Shown here piece by piece: positions 14,901 through 23,393 of a stretch of 64,000 bases of DNA; within the stretch, counting starts at the first letter, position 1, and each line of letters begins with the position of its first letter. The position numbers and the translations under genes were made by a program. The stretch comes from Clostridia bacterium. GTDB taxonomy: Bacteria > Bacillota > Clostridia > Christensenellales > Aristaeellaceae. The stretch lies in NCBI GenBank assembly GCA_017410455.1, contig JAFQQT010000040.1, forward strand, positions 22,773 to 86,772. Reading direction: 5' to 3'. The notes beneath the pieces were generated by a model. That model was not told the origin of the DNA, searched no databases, and was given only the letters and a program-made list of their open reading frames with translations.

Positions 14901-17297
14901 TTACTTGGCTTTAGTGAGATTGGGCCGCTTGAAGAAATGTTTTACCAGTCGCCCGACACCTCGGAAGAAATGTCCGTTGGCAATGAAACGGATGTCGTCC
15001 GCCATGTCCATGGTGATCATTCCGCCCATCATCTTCGCCATGCCTCTGAAGGGAATGTTGTAGATGAACAGCAGATTCAGATCGGGCTTGCCGTTAGCAA
15101 TGGCCTTGTCGATCATGCTGCTGAGCACCTTGGCAACCAAGCGGCAGATGGCATTTTTCGCGTAGGCCATCTGACGGATCGTGTCGTTCATCTCCAGCGG
15201 ACGCTCCCTATTCCACATGTGTTGCGGGATCGGACGGCCAAGCAGAACTGTGAAGACCTCATCTGATACTGTCAGCACGTCACCCGTGCAGTAGGCTGCA
15301 ATAGACAAACCGTCATACGGATTCGGCGCATCCGTTCCGGTGACATAGCATTTTCCGCGCAGACGGACGTCCTCGCTGGAGGCCGCAAGACAGATCTCAT
15401 ACTCTCCCGTTTCCACCTCAAACCTCCCCGTGGAAACGTTGAAGTAGCGGAAGGTATACTCATCAAAAAGCAGCTTCACCTGTACGGTTTCTCCTGCCCT
15501 GACTTGCACGCGGCGGAAGCCCTTCAGTTCCATCGCCGGCCGGAATACCTTCGCACCTGGCAAGCTGACATACAGCTGAACGATTTCGTCGCCGTCCACC
15601 TTGCCGGTGTTGGTCAGGTCGAATGTTACACTGCGGCTGTCGATCGTCAGGTTGTCATAGGCAAAGGTGGTATAGCTCAGGCCGTGGCCAAAGGGGAACC
15701 GCACAGGCTTGTTCGTCGTGGTGAAGTAGCGATATCCCACATACAGGCCCTCGCGGTATTCGCTGGTGGCCTCTGTTCCGGGATAGTACCGACTGACAGG
15801 CATATCGTCGTATGCCGCCGCGAAGGTTTCTGCCAGCTTACCGCCGGGGTTCACTTTGCCACTCAGGACATTCAGCATGGCCGATGCGCTGGCCTGTCCG
15901 CCAAGGCAGCCATAGACGATGGCCTGGCATTTTTCTGCCCACGGCATTTCCACCGCGCTGCCTGCGCTGAGCACAACGATCACATGCTGATTGACAGCAT
16001 GGATGCGTTCCATCAGCTCGAGCTGATTTTGGGGCAAATGCATGTGATTCCGGTCAAGACCTTCGGTTTCAAAGCCCTCCGGCAATCCAAGATACAGCAG
16101 GACACATTCCGCCTGTTTTGCGAGGGAAAGCGCCGCCTCAGAAAGCTCAGCGGAAGGCTTATCCAGACGCGTAAAGCCCTGGGCGTAGCCAATGCAATTG
16201 GGGAAGTACTCCGGAATGATTTCCGTGCTAACCTCGACCCGCTCCGCGTTTACCATGCTGCTGCCTGCGCCCTGATACCGGGGCTCGGCAGCAAATGCGC
16301 CGATCACCGCGACCTTAGCATCGCGACGCAGGGGCAGGATTTCGTCCTCATTCTTCAGAAGGACGATGCACTTCTCCGCAGCTTTGCGGACGGCCTCGTG
16401 CTGGGCATCCGGATCAGCGGTCACGCCGGTGGGACGCTTGGCCAGGGCGATGCTCAGCAGCTCGTCCACCCGCTGGTCAACCTCGGCCTCAGTGATGGTT
16501 CCTGTCTTGACGGCCTGCAGCAGCTGGCAGGCGCTGTCATCTCCTGCGGCGGGCATTTCAAGGTTCATGCCGGCATGGACGCCGTCCACAATGCTGTTGC
16601 TGCCGCCCCAGTCCGTCACCACCATGCCATCAAAGCCCCATTCACCGCGCAGAATGTCGCGCAGCAGCAACTCACTTTCATTGGTGTAGACACCATTAAG
16701 CCGGTTGTAGGAGGTCATGACCGCCTTGGGCTTTCCTTCCTTCACGGCAATCTCGAAGTTGGTCAGGTAGAGTTCTCGCAGCGTGCGCTCATCCACCACG
16801 GAATCACTGTGCATCCGCAGCAATTCCTGACTGTTGGCAGCAAAATGCTTGGCGCAGGCATTCACGCCCTGCTTCTGCACACCACGAATGAACCCGGCGG
16901 CCAGCTTACCTGCAAGATATGGATCTTCGGAATAGTATTCGAAGCTGCGGCCGCACAACGGGCTGCGCTTGGTGTTGAGTCCCGGCCCCAGCAGTACCTG
17001 CACATCCTGTGCCGCAGCATCTGCACCCACGACGGAGCCCATGGCTTCTGCGACTTCAACGCTCCAGCTGTTGGCAATGGTCGCCGCAGAAGGAATACAG
17101 GTCGCTTTGGTGGACGCATTCAGCCCCAGATGATCGCCCGTAGCGGCCTGTTTGCGCAGCCCGCTGGGGCCGTCAGAGAGGGTCATTGCCGGGATGTTCA
17201 ACCGGTCGATGGCATGGGTGTGCCATACGTCTGCGCCTGAAAGGAGAGCGCCTTTCTCCTGCAGGGTCAGCTTGGTGATGATTTCAGCATGCTTCAC
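14901..17297 (-). CDS. GH3 beta-glycosidase, canonical domain order, cytoplasmic
   Basis: GH3 enzymes hydrolyse terminal beta-linked glucose or related sugars by retention. The 798-residue protein has no signal peptide. The TIM barrel comes first: MTLSDGPSGLR, GPGLNTKRSPLCGRSFEYYSED, KHFAANSQE and the nucleophile Asp229 in VTDWGG. Then come the alpha/beta sandwich (CIVLLKNEDEILPL, VVLSAGSAVEMPW), a fibronectin-III-like domain (LTNTGKVDGDEIVQLYVSLP) and a C-terminal tail of about 130 residues ending in FFKRPNLTKAK. The GTG at 17297 sits 8 bases after AAAGGAG and is preferred to the ATG at 17315, which precedes that site. It follows the permease by 19 bases and probably cleaves an imported beta-glycoside. 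Confidence 0.9.
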   Translation of the reverse strand: MKHAEIITKLTLQEKGALLSGADVWHTHAIDRLNIPAMTLSDGPSGLRKQAATGDHLGLNASTKATCIPSAATIANSWSVEVAEAMGSVVGADAAAQDVQVLLGPGLNTKRSPLCGRSFEYYSEDPYLAGKLAAGFIRGVQKQGVNACAKHFAANSQELLRMHSDSVVDERTLRELYLTNFEIAVKEGKPKAVMTSYNRLNGVYTNESELLLRDILRGEWGFDGMVVTDWGGSNSIVDGVHAGMNLEMPAAGDDSACQLLQAVKTGTITEAEVDQRVDELLSIALAKRPTGVTADPDAQHEAVRKAAEKCIVLLKNEDEILPLRRDAKVAVIGAFAAEPRYQGAGSSMVNAERVEVSTEIIPEYFPNCIGYAQGFTRLDKPSAELSEAALSLAKQAECVLLYLGLPEGFETEGLDRNHMHLPQNQLELMERIHAVNQHVIVVLSAGSAVEMPWAEKCQAIVYGCLGGQASASAMLNVLSGKVNPGGKLAETFAAAYDDMPVSRYYPGTEATSEYREGLYVGYRYFTTTNKPVRFPFGHGLSYTTFAYDNLTIDSRSVTFDLTNTGKVDGDEIVQLYVSLPGAKVFRPAMELKGFRRVQVRAGETVQVKLLFDEYTFRYFNVSTGRFEVETGEYEICLAASSEDVRLRGKCYVTGTDAPNPYDGLSIAAYCTGDVLTVSDEVFTVLLGRPIPQHMWNRERPLEMNDTIRQMAYAKNAICRLVAKVLSSMIDKAIANGKPDLNLLFIYNIPFRGMAKMMGGMITMDMADDIRFIANGHFFRGVGRLVKHFFKRPNLTKAK

Positions 17298-17316
17298 AGG
17301 CACGTCTCCTTTCATA

Positions 17317-18990
17317 TCAGCACAGGGCCGTCAGTACCAGCTGCGCCGCGCCGATCACGCCGGCAATGATATTGCCAATGGTCAGCTCGCGTTCACGGTC
17401 GAAGATGTTGGTCAGCAGATGCGCCAGCATACCCGCAGCCATGCCGCAGGCCAGAGAGTTCAGGAAGAAAGCTGCGGCAACCGTCGCCAGCATCGGAGCT
17501 GCATGGCGGGTGTTTGTCCAGTCGTGACGCAGCGCGCGGTGGATCATCATCAAGCCAACCAGAGCCATCACCGCATCCGCCACGATGAAGCTGGAATCCG
17601 TCAGCAGCTGCAGCACCTTGCCGTAGTGACCATACATGTTGAACACAATGTCATAGCTGGTGGTGGTACAGAAGAGGAAGGGCACCAGCCACACAAAGGC
17701 AGAGACAAGGAAGCCAATAGCCGCCACGACACTGGCAAGGCCGGAGCGCGCGCCATCCCTGCGCCCGGCAACGGAGGCGATGGAGATGGCTGCCGGCGTC
17801 ATACCAAGCAGCGGGGAAACAACATTCATCACTGCGTTACACAAGTGGACGCGACCACCAGCAGCATCATCCAGATCGCCATCCTGCAGCATGGCCTCGG
17901 AAGACGCAATGGAGGCACACAGGAAGGTCAGCAGGCCAGTAGCAAAGAGCATGAGGACATTGCCGCCGGCTTCGGTATACGCGGTGAAATTGAAGCCTTC
18001 TTTGAAGAGTTCACCGATGGACAGGTTCTGAAGGATGAAACTCAGGTGCAGGTGCTGGGCGTCCTCGCTGCCCACCATCCACAGGCGGCCCCAAAGCACA
18101 TCCAGCTCATAGCGAAGCTGACCGGAGCGGGAGAAGTAGAACACCACCTGCGTCAGCAGGCCAATGAAGAACACCAGCGTGCCAATCAGCAGCGCATACA
18201 GCGTGGGATGCTTGGTCTTTCGCAGCAGCAGGAAAGCCGCAAAAGAGGCAACCGCGCCAAAGAGACTCCACTGGATCACCGGGAAGTAGGAATCCGCCTT
18301 GTAACCCAGCTCCTGATACCTGGCAAAGTCAAACAGCACGGGTGTCTGCACGGTCTGGGCAATGCCGTCCATGCGGGTGATGGAATTGCCAGTGCCATAG
18401 ATGATCATGTTGGAATCGCCAAAGGATACCAGGCCGGTCAGCTGCATGGCGATCATTACCAGCAGCACACCCAGCGCAATGGGCGCAGCACGACGGACGC
18501 TCAGCGGAATCGCACTTAGAACCGCCTTCCGCACAAGCGGCACGGCCATGATGACCGTATACACCGCAGAAGACACGAAGCATACAGCCAGCAGGTTCTG
18601 ATAACTCAAACCCGTGCCAATGCCCAGGGTGGAGATCATGACTGTGGACAACCCCAGACTGGTGGTCTGCACCAGCGGCAGCCGGGCAACAAGGCCCATC
18701 AGCAAACTGCCCACAAAGGCAAGCATCATCGACAGAAAGTAGAATTCCGCGTAGAATTCACCATTGGCAGCCAGCTGCTCCACGGTGGCGGCAATGGCAC
18801 TGCCGGACACATAATACTGCCCGATCAGCTGCATGTTGATGAACATCCCACATACACCCAGGATGCACATCAGCACACCCGCACCAATCTCCCGACCAGT
18901 GGTACTGCCCCGGTCGATATGGTGGAAATACTTGTTCAGAATGGAGGGGCGCTTGGCCCGCTTCTTCCCTTTGACTTGGATCTCAGACAT
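17317..18990 (-). CDS. NCS2-type (AzgA-like) permease
   Basis: The 557-residue protein has about 12 membrane segments. Its layout follows the NCS2/AzgA nucleobase permeases: an N-terminal RGSTTGREIGAGVLMCILG, a segment TTSLGLSTVMISTLGIGTG where AzgA proteins have the substrate-binding loop, IPLSVRRAAPIALGVLLVMIAMQLTG, then GMTPAAISIASVAGRRDGAR where purine permeases read AAPAAVYIESAAG. The usual Glu of that last motif is absent, so the substrate may not be a purine. The ATG at 18990 follows GGAGGG. It lies between a secreted partner protein and a cytoplasmic GH3, so it may import the product or aglycone of the operon's enzymes; that is inference. Confidence 0.75.
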   Translation of the reverse strand: MSEIQVKGKKRAKRPSILNKYFHHIDRGSTTGREIGAGVLMCILGVCGMFINMQLIGQYYVSGSAIAATVEQLAANGEFYAEFYFLSMMLAFVGSLLMGLVARLPLVQTTSLGLSTVMISTLGIGTGLSYQNLLAVCFVSSAVYTVIMAVPLVRKAVLSAIPLSVRRAAPIALGVLLVMIAMQLTGLVSFGDSNMIIYGTGNSITRMDGIAQTVQTPVLFDFARYQELGYKADSYFPVIQWSLFGAVASFAAFLLLRKTKHPTLYALLIGTLVFFIGLLTQVVFYFSRSGQLRYELDVLWGRLWMVGSEDAQHLHLSFILQNLSIGELFKEGFNFTAYTEAGGNVLMLFATGLLTFLCASIASSEAMLQDGDLDDAAGGRVHLCNAVMNVVSPLLGMTPAAISIASVAGRRDGARSGLASVVAAIGFLVSAFVWLVPFLFCTTTSYDIVFNMYGHYGKVLQLLTDSSFIVADAVMALVGLMMIHRALRHDWTNTRHAAPMLATVAAAFFLNSLACGMAAGMLAHLLTNIFDRERELTIGNIIAGVIGAAQLVLTALC

Positions 18991-19137
18991 TTGTACAGCC
19001 CTCCGTATCATCATCATAAAGATGCGTGCCGACAGATATTGCTACCTGCCGGCACGCACGGTCACGGTTTGAAGCAGGCGCTTCGGGTATGTACCCGGGC
19101 GAGATGAGGAGGAACTCACCCGGGCCGATGTCATGGA

Positions 19138-20085
19138 TTATTCAGCGTAGGAGGTAGTGGTCTGGATTGCGGCTTCGTCAACGCGTCCAGGGGCGCCGCC
19201 GGGCTTGGCTGTGGGAACGCCCATGACGCCGGGGTCCTGCCACAGCGTGGTTTTGACGGCAGTGTATTCACCAGAGGGTTCCGCATCGGTCAAGGTGAAG
19301 GCAACCACGTCGCTGACCTTGGAGGAAGCAATCACAGCCTCGTTATCGGAGATCGCCTGAACAGTGGCGTAGTAGGTGCCGGCAGGCAGAACATAGGGCC
19401 ACACAGTGTTGGCAAAGCCCATGCCATTCAGGTAGGGGTGGTTGGAGGTGGTGCTATAACCCCAGATGTAGCCGCCGGCGGGATGGGTGTCCATGGTCGC
19501 ACGCAGATCATTGAGGTCAATAGTGTCGGTCATGACCAGCGCCGTGCAAGCTTCGTCGCTGTACACATTGAAGGTCACATTGGGCATGAACTGATACTCG
19601 TAGTAGTCGGAAATGCTGTACCAGTCCACAATGAATTCAGCAGTGTTGCCATCGGCGATGACCATCATTTCAGGCTTCTCCAGCACACCGCCCACGCCGT
19701 AGTAGGCGTTGATGATGACAGGGGCAGGCGCCTGGTAGTTGGTACCGGAGGCTGCGAAGGTGATCAGCTTGATATGATAGGTGCCCCAGCCGATGGTGGA
19801 GACATCTACCTTGCCCTTCTTCTCACCCAGCTTGCCCGCATTGATGCGGCGGGAGGAGGCGACATATTCGGCGGCTTCCTCGCCGCCCACAACGGGATAC
19901 ACGCGAACGAAGTAGTAGCCCGCATTGTCGTCGGTGGTGGTGAAGGAAAATTCGCCGGTCTCGGTGTTGAAAGCGAAATCAGTCGGCGGGGTCAGAGGCG
20001 TTTTTTCTTCCGCAAAGGCTGCAGTTGCAAGGCATACCAGCAGCATCGCCGCAAGCAACAGGGTCCCAAACAGCTTTTTCTTCAT
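19138..20085 (-). CDS. Secreted protein of unrecognised family, paralogue of the 25587-26591 product
   Basis: The 315-residue product begins with a signal peptide (MKKKLFGTLLLAAMLLVCLATAAFAEE). The mature part is all-beta in appearance and may be two or three fibronectin-like domains: PPTDFAFNTETGEFSFTTTD, YYFVRVYPV, SSRRINAGKLGEKKG, WGTYHIKLITFAASG, then GVLEKPEMMVIADGN, FNVYSDEACTALV, PAGTYYATVQAISDNE. About a third of its residues align with the 25587-26591 protein throughout. No catalytic motif is visible. It follows the GH3 gene 20178-23039 by 92 bases, so a surface or enzyme-associated substrate-binding role is plausible but unproven. The ATG at 20085 precedes the hydrophobic signal; the upstream extension is not supported. 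Confidence 0.7.
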   Translation of the reverse strand: MKKKLFGTLLLAAMLLVCLATAAFAEEKTPLTPPTDFAFNTETGEFSFTTTDDNAGYYFVRVYPVVGGEEAAEYVASSRRINAGKLGEKKGKVDVSTIGWGTYHIKLITFAASGTNYQAPAPVIINAYYGVGGVLEKPEMMVIADGNTAEFIVDWYSISDYYEYQFMPNVTFNVYSDEACTALVMTDTIDLNDLRATMDTHPAGGYIWGYSTTSNHPYLNGMGFANTVWPYVLPAGTYYATVQAISDNEAVIASSKVSDVVAFTLTDAEPSGEYTAVKTTLWQDPGVMGVPTAKPGGAPGRVDEAAIQTTTSYAE

Positions 20086-20177
20086 AGTGCGCTCATTCTC
20101 CTTATTTTGATGGGGAGTCACCCGGCAGCAAACCGTACTGACAGCCGGCTGCCGGGCAGGACGGGATACCGTACCAG

Positions 20178-23039
20178 TCAGTTCACTGCGTTGATGGTGG
20201 AGCAGTACTGGTACAGGCAGTAGCGCATGATGTTATGCAGACAATAGCGGCCGTACACATACTCGGTGGGATCGCCATAGGCAGCCACAGCAGCACGGGA
20301 GTCCGCATACACACCGCGAGAGAGCATGGAGCCCTCGATGGACAGCATGGCCACAGGCGGGTTGTAGCAGTCGCCGTTGCCGCCGTCGCCGTCGGTGATC
20401 AGGTAGCCCTGCCAGCCCCACTCATCGCGCATCATGGTCTTGTACATGCCGTAGTGATACCAGGTCATGCCGATGCGGTTCAGGGAGCCCATGATACCAT
20501 TGGCGCCGTATTCCTTGCAGGAGATCTCGTAGGTCTTCATGTAGATCTCGCGGATGGCCTGCTCGTTGGCCCAAGTGGTGTTGCCGCCACGGTTGGTGTC
20601 GCCGTCGTTCAGGGCGCAGTGCTTGATGAACACGCCCGTGCCGGTGGACTGCATACCGGCAACCACGTTGCCGCCGATATGGCCGGAGACGAAGCCGTCC
20701 TCAGAGTAGTACTCGAAGTTGCGGCCGCCGAAGGGAGAACGATGCATGTTCATCGCAGGGGCATAAGCTGCACCAACGCCCGCCAGGATGGCCTGATGGC
20801 CGTAGGCAACACCCTCAGCATAGGCCAGATCGTTGTTCCATGTGGAGGCAATCAGCACTGCGCAGGGGAACCAGGTCGCACCAGCGAAGGTGCCGTTGGC
20901 AGGCTCACCGGGGCCGTCAACGGTCTTTTCCACGGGCTTGCCCACGGACTTGACCGCGCTGATCTGCCAGCCGGAGTTACCCTGGATTTCCATCGCTTCC
21001 TCAAGGGAAGTCATGTTGGCCAGCTTGTCGAACAGTTCCAGGCCTTCCTCGGTGTAGATATCCACGCCCGCCAGATCATTGACGGTCAGGATGTGGTAAT
21101 CACCCTTGGGTTTCTCATCCACAACAACAGGATTGCCCGCAGCGGTCTTTTCGCCCTCAACAACGTAGTAGGTCTGCTCCCACAGCGGATCCTCCAGCGT
21201 GGCGACCTCAATGCCGTCGTAGGTGTACTCGGCATAAGGCATCATGGTAGAACCGTGGGCGTAGAGGGTCTTTTCCAGGGTGGTCTTCACACCCTTGATG
21301 TAAGTCACGAAGGTGTAAACAGCGGATTCTTCATTGGACAGGTCCAGGATCTTCTGGATTTCCGCCGTCACGGATTCGTTGGCTTCCTCGTTGGAGGTGT
21401 GGGACATGATCTGCTTCATGCCGCCAGCGATATCGTTGCGGGACAGGTAGCCATCGACCATGTTGCCGTCGCCGGCGGTCACGTCGTCCATGGCGTTCTT
21501 TGCCACGACCTCGTCGGAGTCACGGGCACCGGCATAGATAGCTTCCGCAACGTCGCCCGCCTCGTCGTAGATGATGGAAGCAGCCAGCTCAGCCTTCACT
21601 GCCGCAGAGGCACGCTCGCCCCACTGATGGGCATCCTTCTGCACGTTGAAGGTATATTCGCCCTTCTCCAGCACATAGCATCCCTGACCGAAGTTGTCAA
21701 AGGAAGCCAGATCGTCGGTAGCAAAGGAGATGGTCACATCCTGGCTCTCGCCGGGCTGGAGGATCTCGGTCTTGGCATAGCCGATCAGCACGACCTTGGC
21801 CTTTTCCAGACCCACGCCCTTGATGCCGAAATTCTCGGTATCTACCTGATAAGGCGCATCCATGTACAGCTGGACGACGTTCTTGCCCGCGACGTCGCCG
21901 GTGTTGGTGACCTTCACAGTGACGGAGTTATCACCATGGGCCGCAAGCTTGATGTCAGAGGCGGTGATCTCCTCGGTGAAGGTGGTGTAGGACAGACCGT
22001 AGCCGAAGGGGAACTGCACGACCTGCTCGTAGCCCGCCGCGCTGCCGTTCTTAAAGGTCAGCGCCTTGAACTCGTCAGAGTCGAAGTAGCCCACAGCATC
22101 CGCCGTCTCGTAGTAGCGGTAGCCGACGTAGATGCCTTCCTCATACTGGTAGAAGGTTTGACCGGAGGTGTAGCGGTTATTGTCGGTGTTGTAGTAGGTG
22201 GGATTGGTAGTCATGTCGTAGGCATAGGTGTCCACCAGACGGCCGGAGGGATTCACACGGCCGGACAGGATGGTCGCCACGCCGGTTACGCCAGCCTCGC
22301 CGGGATGGCCGATCCACAGACATGCGTCAATGTTGTACTCTTCCTGCTCGATGAAGCCCAGCTCCATTGCAGCGGCGGAATTCACCAGCAGGATAGTGTG
22401 CTTGAAGTTCTTCGCAGCCCAGGCCAGCAGATTCTTCTCGTCCTGATCCAGCTCCAGGTAGGTGCTGCCACTCAGGGTGGAGCCGTCGCCGTCGTAATCC
22501 ATGGAGGGGGACGCACCCTCAGCGCCGGAGCGGCTGATGGTCACGATGGCGTAATCGGTGTAGCCCTCCGCCAGGATGGTAGAAGCGGCGTTCTCGTACA
22601 CGCTCACATCAAACTCGTGGATCTTGGAGTAGCTGGTCCAGCCCGCCCCATCGGGATCAGCGCTGTCCACGCCGCGCTCGCCGCCGCACTGCTCCTCCAG
22701 CCAGTACCAGGCGTCCTCATTGACGTCCAGACCCGCCTCCAGCAGCGCGTCGATCATCAGCACGGTGTTCTCGTCATCCGCGCCGCCGGCGGAACCGGTG
22801 CCGCCCTCGACGTAGTTATAGCTCATTGCGCCCAGCACAGTGACCTTAGTATCCTCGGCCAGGGGCAGGGTCTTTTCCTCATTGCGCAGCAGCACCGCGC
22901 CTTCGCCGGCAATCTGCACGCTCACGTCGTAACCTTCGGCGTAGCAGTAATCGCCATCGTAGTTGGCAGCCATCGCCGTGGAGCTGAGCAGCATTGCCAG
23001 CGCACACAGCAGGCTCAGGAGCTTCTTGCCATACTTCAT
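20178..23039 (-). CDS. Secreted GH3 beta-glycosidase with circularly permuted domains
   Basis: The 953-residue protein starts with a signal peptide (MKYGKKLLSLLCALAMLLSSTAMA). Unlike standard GH3 enzymes, the alpha/beta sandwich domain comes first (GEGAVLLRNEEKTLPLAED, VLGAMSYNYVEGG, ILLVNSAAAMELGF, GRVNPSGRLVDTY), followed by a fibronectin-like domain (KVTNTGDVAGKNVVQLYMD, about 390-480), an all-alpha/beta linker, and finally the TIM barrel (SPFGGRNFEYYSEDGF, KHCALNDGDTNRGG, nucleophile Asp883 in LITDGDGG). The same inverted order is known in beta-glucosidases of Ruminococcus albus and Butyrivibrio fibrisolvens. The strong AAGGAGG site, a good promoter and paired LytTR-type sites lie upstream. 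It is the first gene of a five-gene operon. Confidence 0.9.
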   Translation of the reverse strand: MKYGKKLLSLLCALAMLLSSTAMAANYDGDYCYAEGYDVSVQIAGEGAVLLRNEEKTLPLAEDTKVTVLGAMSYNYVEGGTGSAGGADDENTVLMIDALLEAGLDVNEDAWYWLEEQCGGERGVDSADPDGAGWTSYSKIHEFDVSVYENAASTILAEGYTDYAIVTISRSGAEGASPSMDYDGDGSTLSGSTYLELDQDEKNLLAWAAKNFKHTILLVNSAAAMELGFIEQEEYNIDACLWIGHPGEAGVTGVATILSGRVNPSGRLVDTYAYDMTTNPTYYNTDNNRYTSGQTFYQYEEGIYVGYRYYETADAVGYFDSDEFKALTFKNGSAAGYEQVVQFPFGYGLSYTTFTEEITASDIKLAAHGDNSVTVKVTNTGDVAGKNVVQLYMDAPYQVDTENFGIKGVGLEKAKVVLIGYAKTEILQPGESQDVTISFATDDLASFDNFGQGCYVLEKGEYTFNVQKDAHQWGERASAAVKAELAASIIYDEAGDVAEAIYAGARDSDEVVAKNAMDDVTAGDGNMVDGYLSRNDIAGGMKQIMSHTSNEEANESVTAEIQKILDLSNEESAVYTFVTYIKGVKTTLEKTLYAHGSTMMPYAEYTYDGIEVATLEDPLWEQTYYVVEGEKTAAGNPVVVDEKPKGDYHILTVNDLAGVDIYTEEGLELFDKLANMTSLEEAMEIQGNSGWQISAVKSVGKPVEKTVDGPGEPANGTFAGATWFPCAVLIASTWNNDLAYAEGVAYGHQAILAGVGAAYAPAMNMHRSPFGGRNFEYYSEDGFVSGHIGGNVVAGMQSTGTGVFIKHCALNDGDTNRGGNTTWANEQAIREIYMKTYEISCKEYGANGIMGSLNRIGMTWYHYGMYKTMMRDEWGWQGYLITDGDGGNGDCYNPPVAMLSIEGSMLSRGVYADSRAAVAAYGDPTEYVYGRYCLHNIMRYCLYQYCSTINAVN

Positions 23040-23139
23040 GTTGGATCCTCCTTGTTATTACGATCCACGGAATCACAACTACCACCGCAATGTGGGCAGC
23101 ATGCGGCAATATCTGCGCAGTCCTGAATCTTTTATGATA

Positions 23140-23168
23140 AGTATACCTGGGTGGAGATGGCAGTTCAA
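23140..23168 (-). promoter_or_regulatory. Promoter of the permuted GH3 operon
   Basis: On the minus strand the -35 is TTGAAC (23163-23168) and the -10 is TATACT (23140-23145), with a 17-bp spacer, about 100 bases upstream of the ATG. Confidence 0.65.
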
Positions 23169-23250
23169 CGCAAGTGGATTCAACGGTGTTTGACATGCTC
23201 AAACATTCCTGTCTGATCCGAAACCGGCGTGTTCGCGTTTTTCTTATAGA

Positions 23251-23280
23251 ATGAACGGTATTCTTTTCGGCACGAACGGT
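23251..23280 (-). promoter_or_regulatory. Paired LytTR-type binding sites
   Basis: Minus-strand repeats ACCGTTCGT (23272-23280) and ACCGTTCAT (23251-23259) both fit the published LytTR consensus [TA][AC][CA]GTTN[AG][TG] at every position. The 12-bp gap between them (21 bp start to start) is the usual spacing. They lie between the GH3 promoter and the kinase promoter and could control either or both. Confidence 0.7.
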
Positions 23281-23327
23281 TCGGATTTGCCTTTCATGCC
23301 CTCCCCGTTGAAACGCCACTCCTATGC

Positions 23328-23357
23328 TTGACGTTTCCAACGCAAAAATGGTAAAAT
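23328..23357 (+). promoter_or_regulatory. Promoter of the two-component system
   Basis: TTGACG (23328-23333) and TAAAAT (23352-23357) are separated by 18 bp and end 36 bases before the GTG start of the kinase gene. Confidence 0.6.
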
Positions 23358-23393
23358 TGACACAGCAAGGAGCAGAAGAGAGGCGTATACAGA

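Larger units (their letters stand above)
23040..23393. other. Divergent regulatory region between GH3 operon and two-component system
   Basis: No gene is present. The region carries the GH3 promoter (23140-23168), the kinase promoter (23328-23357) and a pair of LytTR-type sites (23251-23280) between them. It is the likely control point for both transcription units. Confidence 0.7.

Noticed and set aside
20235-23126. 963-codon plus-strand open frame opposite the first permuted GH3
   Set aside because: Antisense shadow with low-complexity composition, no RBS and no motif; the minus-strand gene has a signal peptide, RBS and GH3 motifs.
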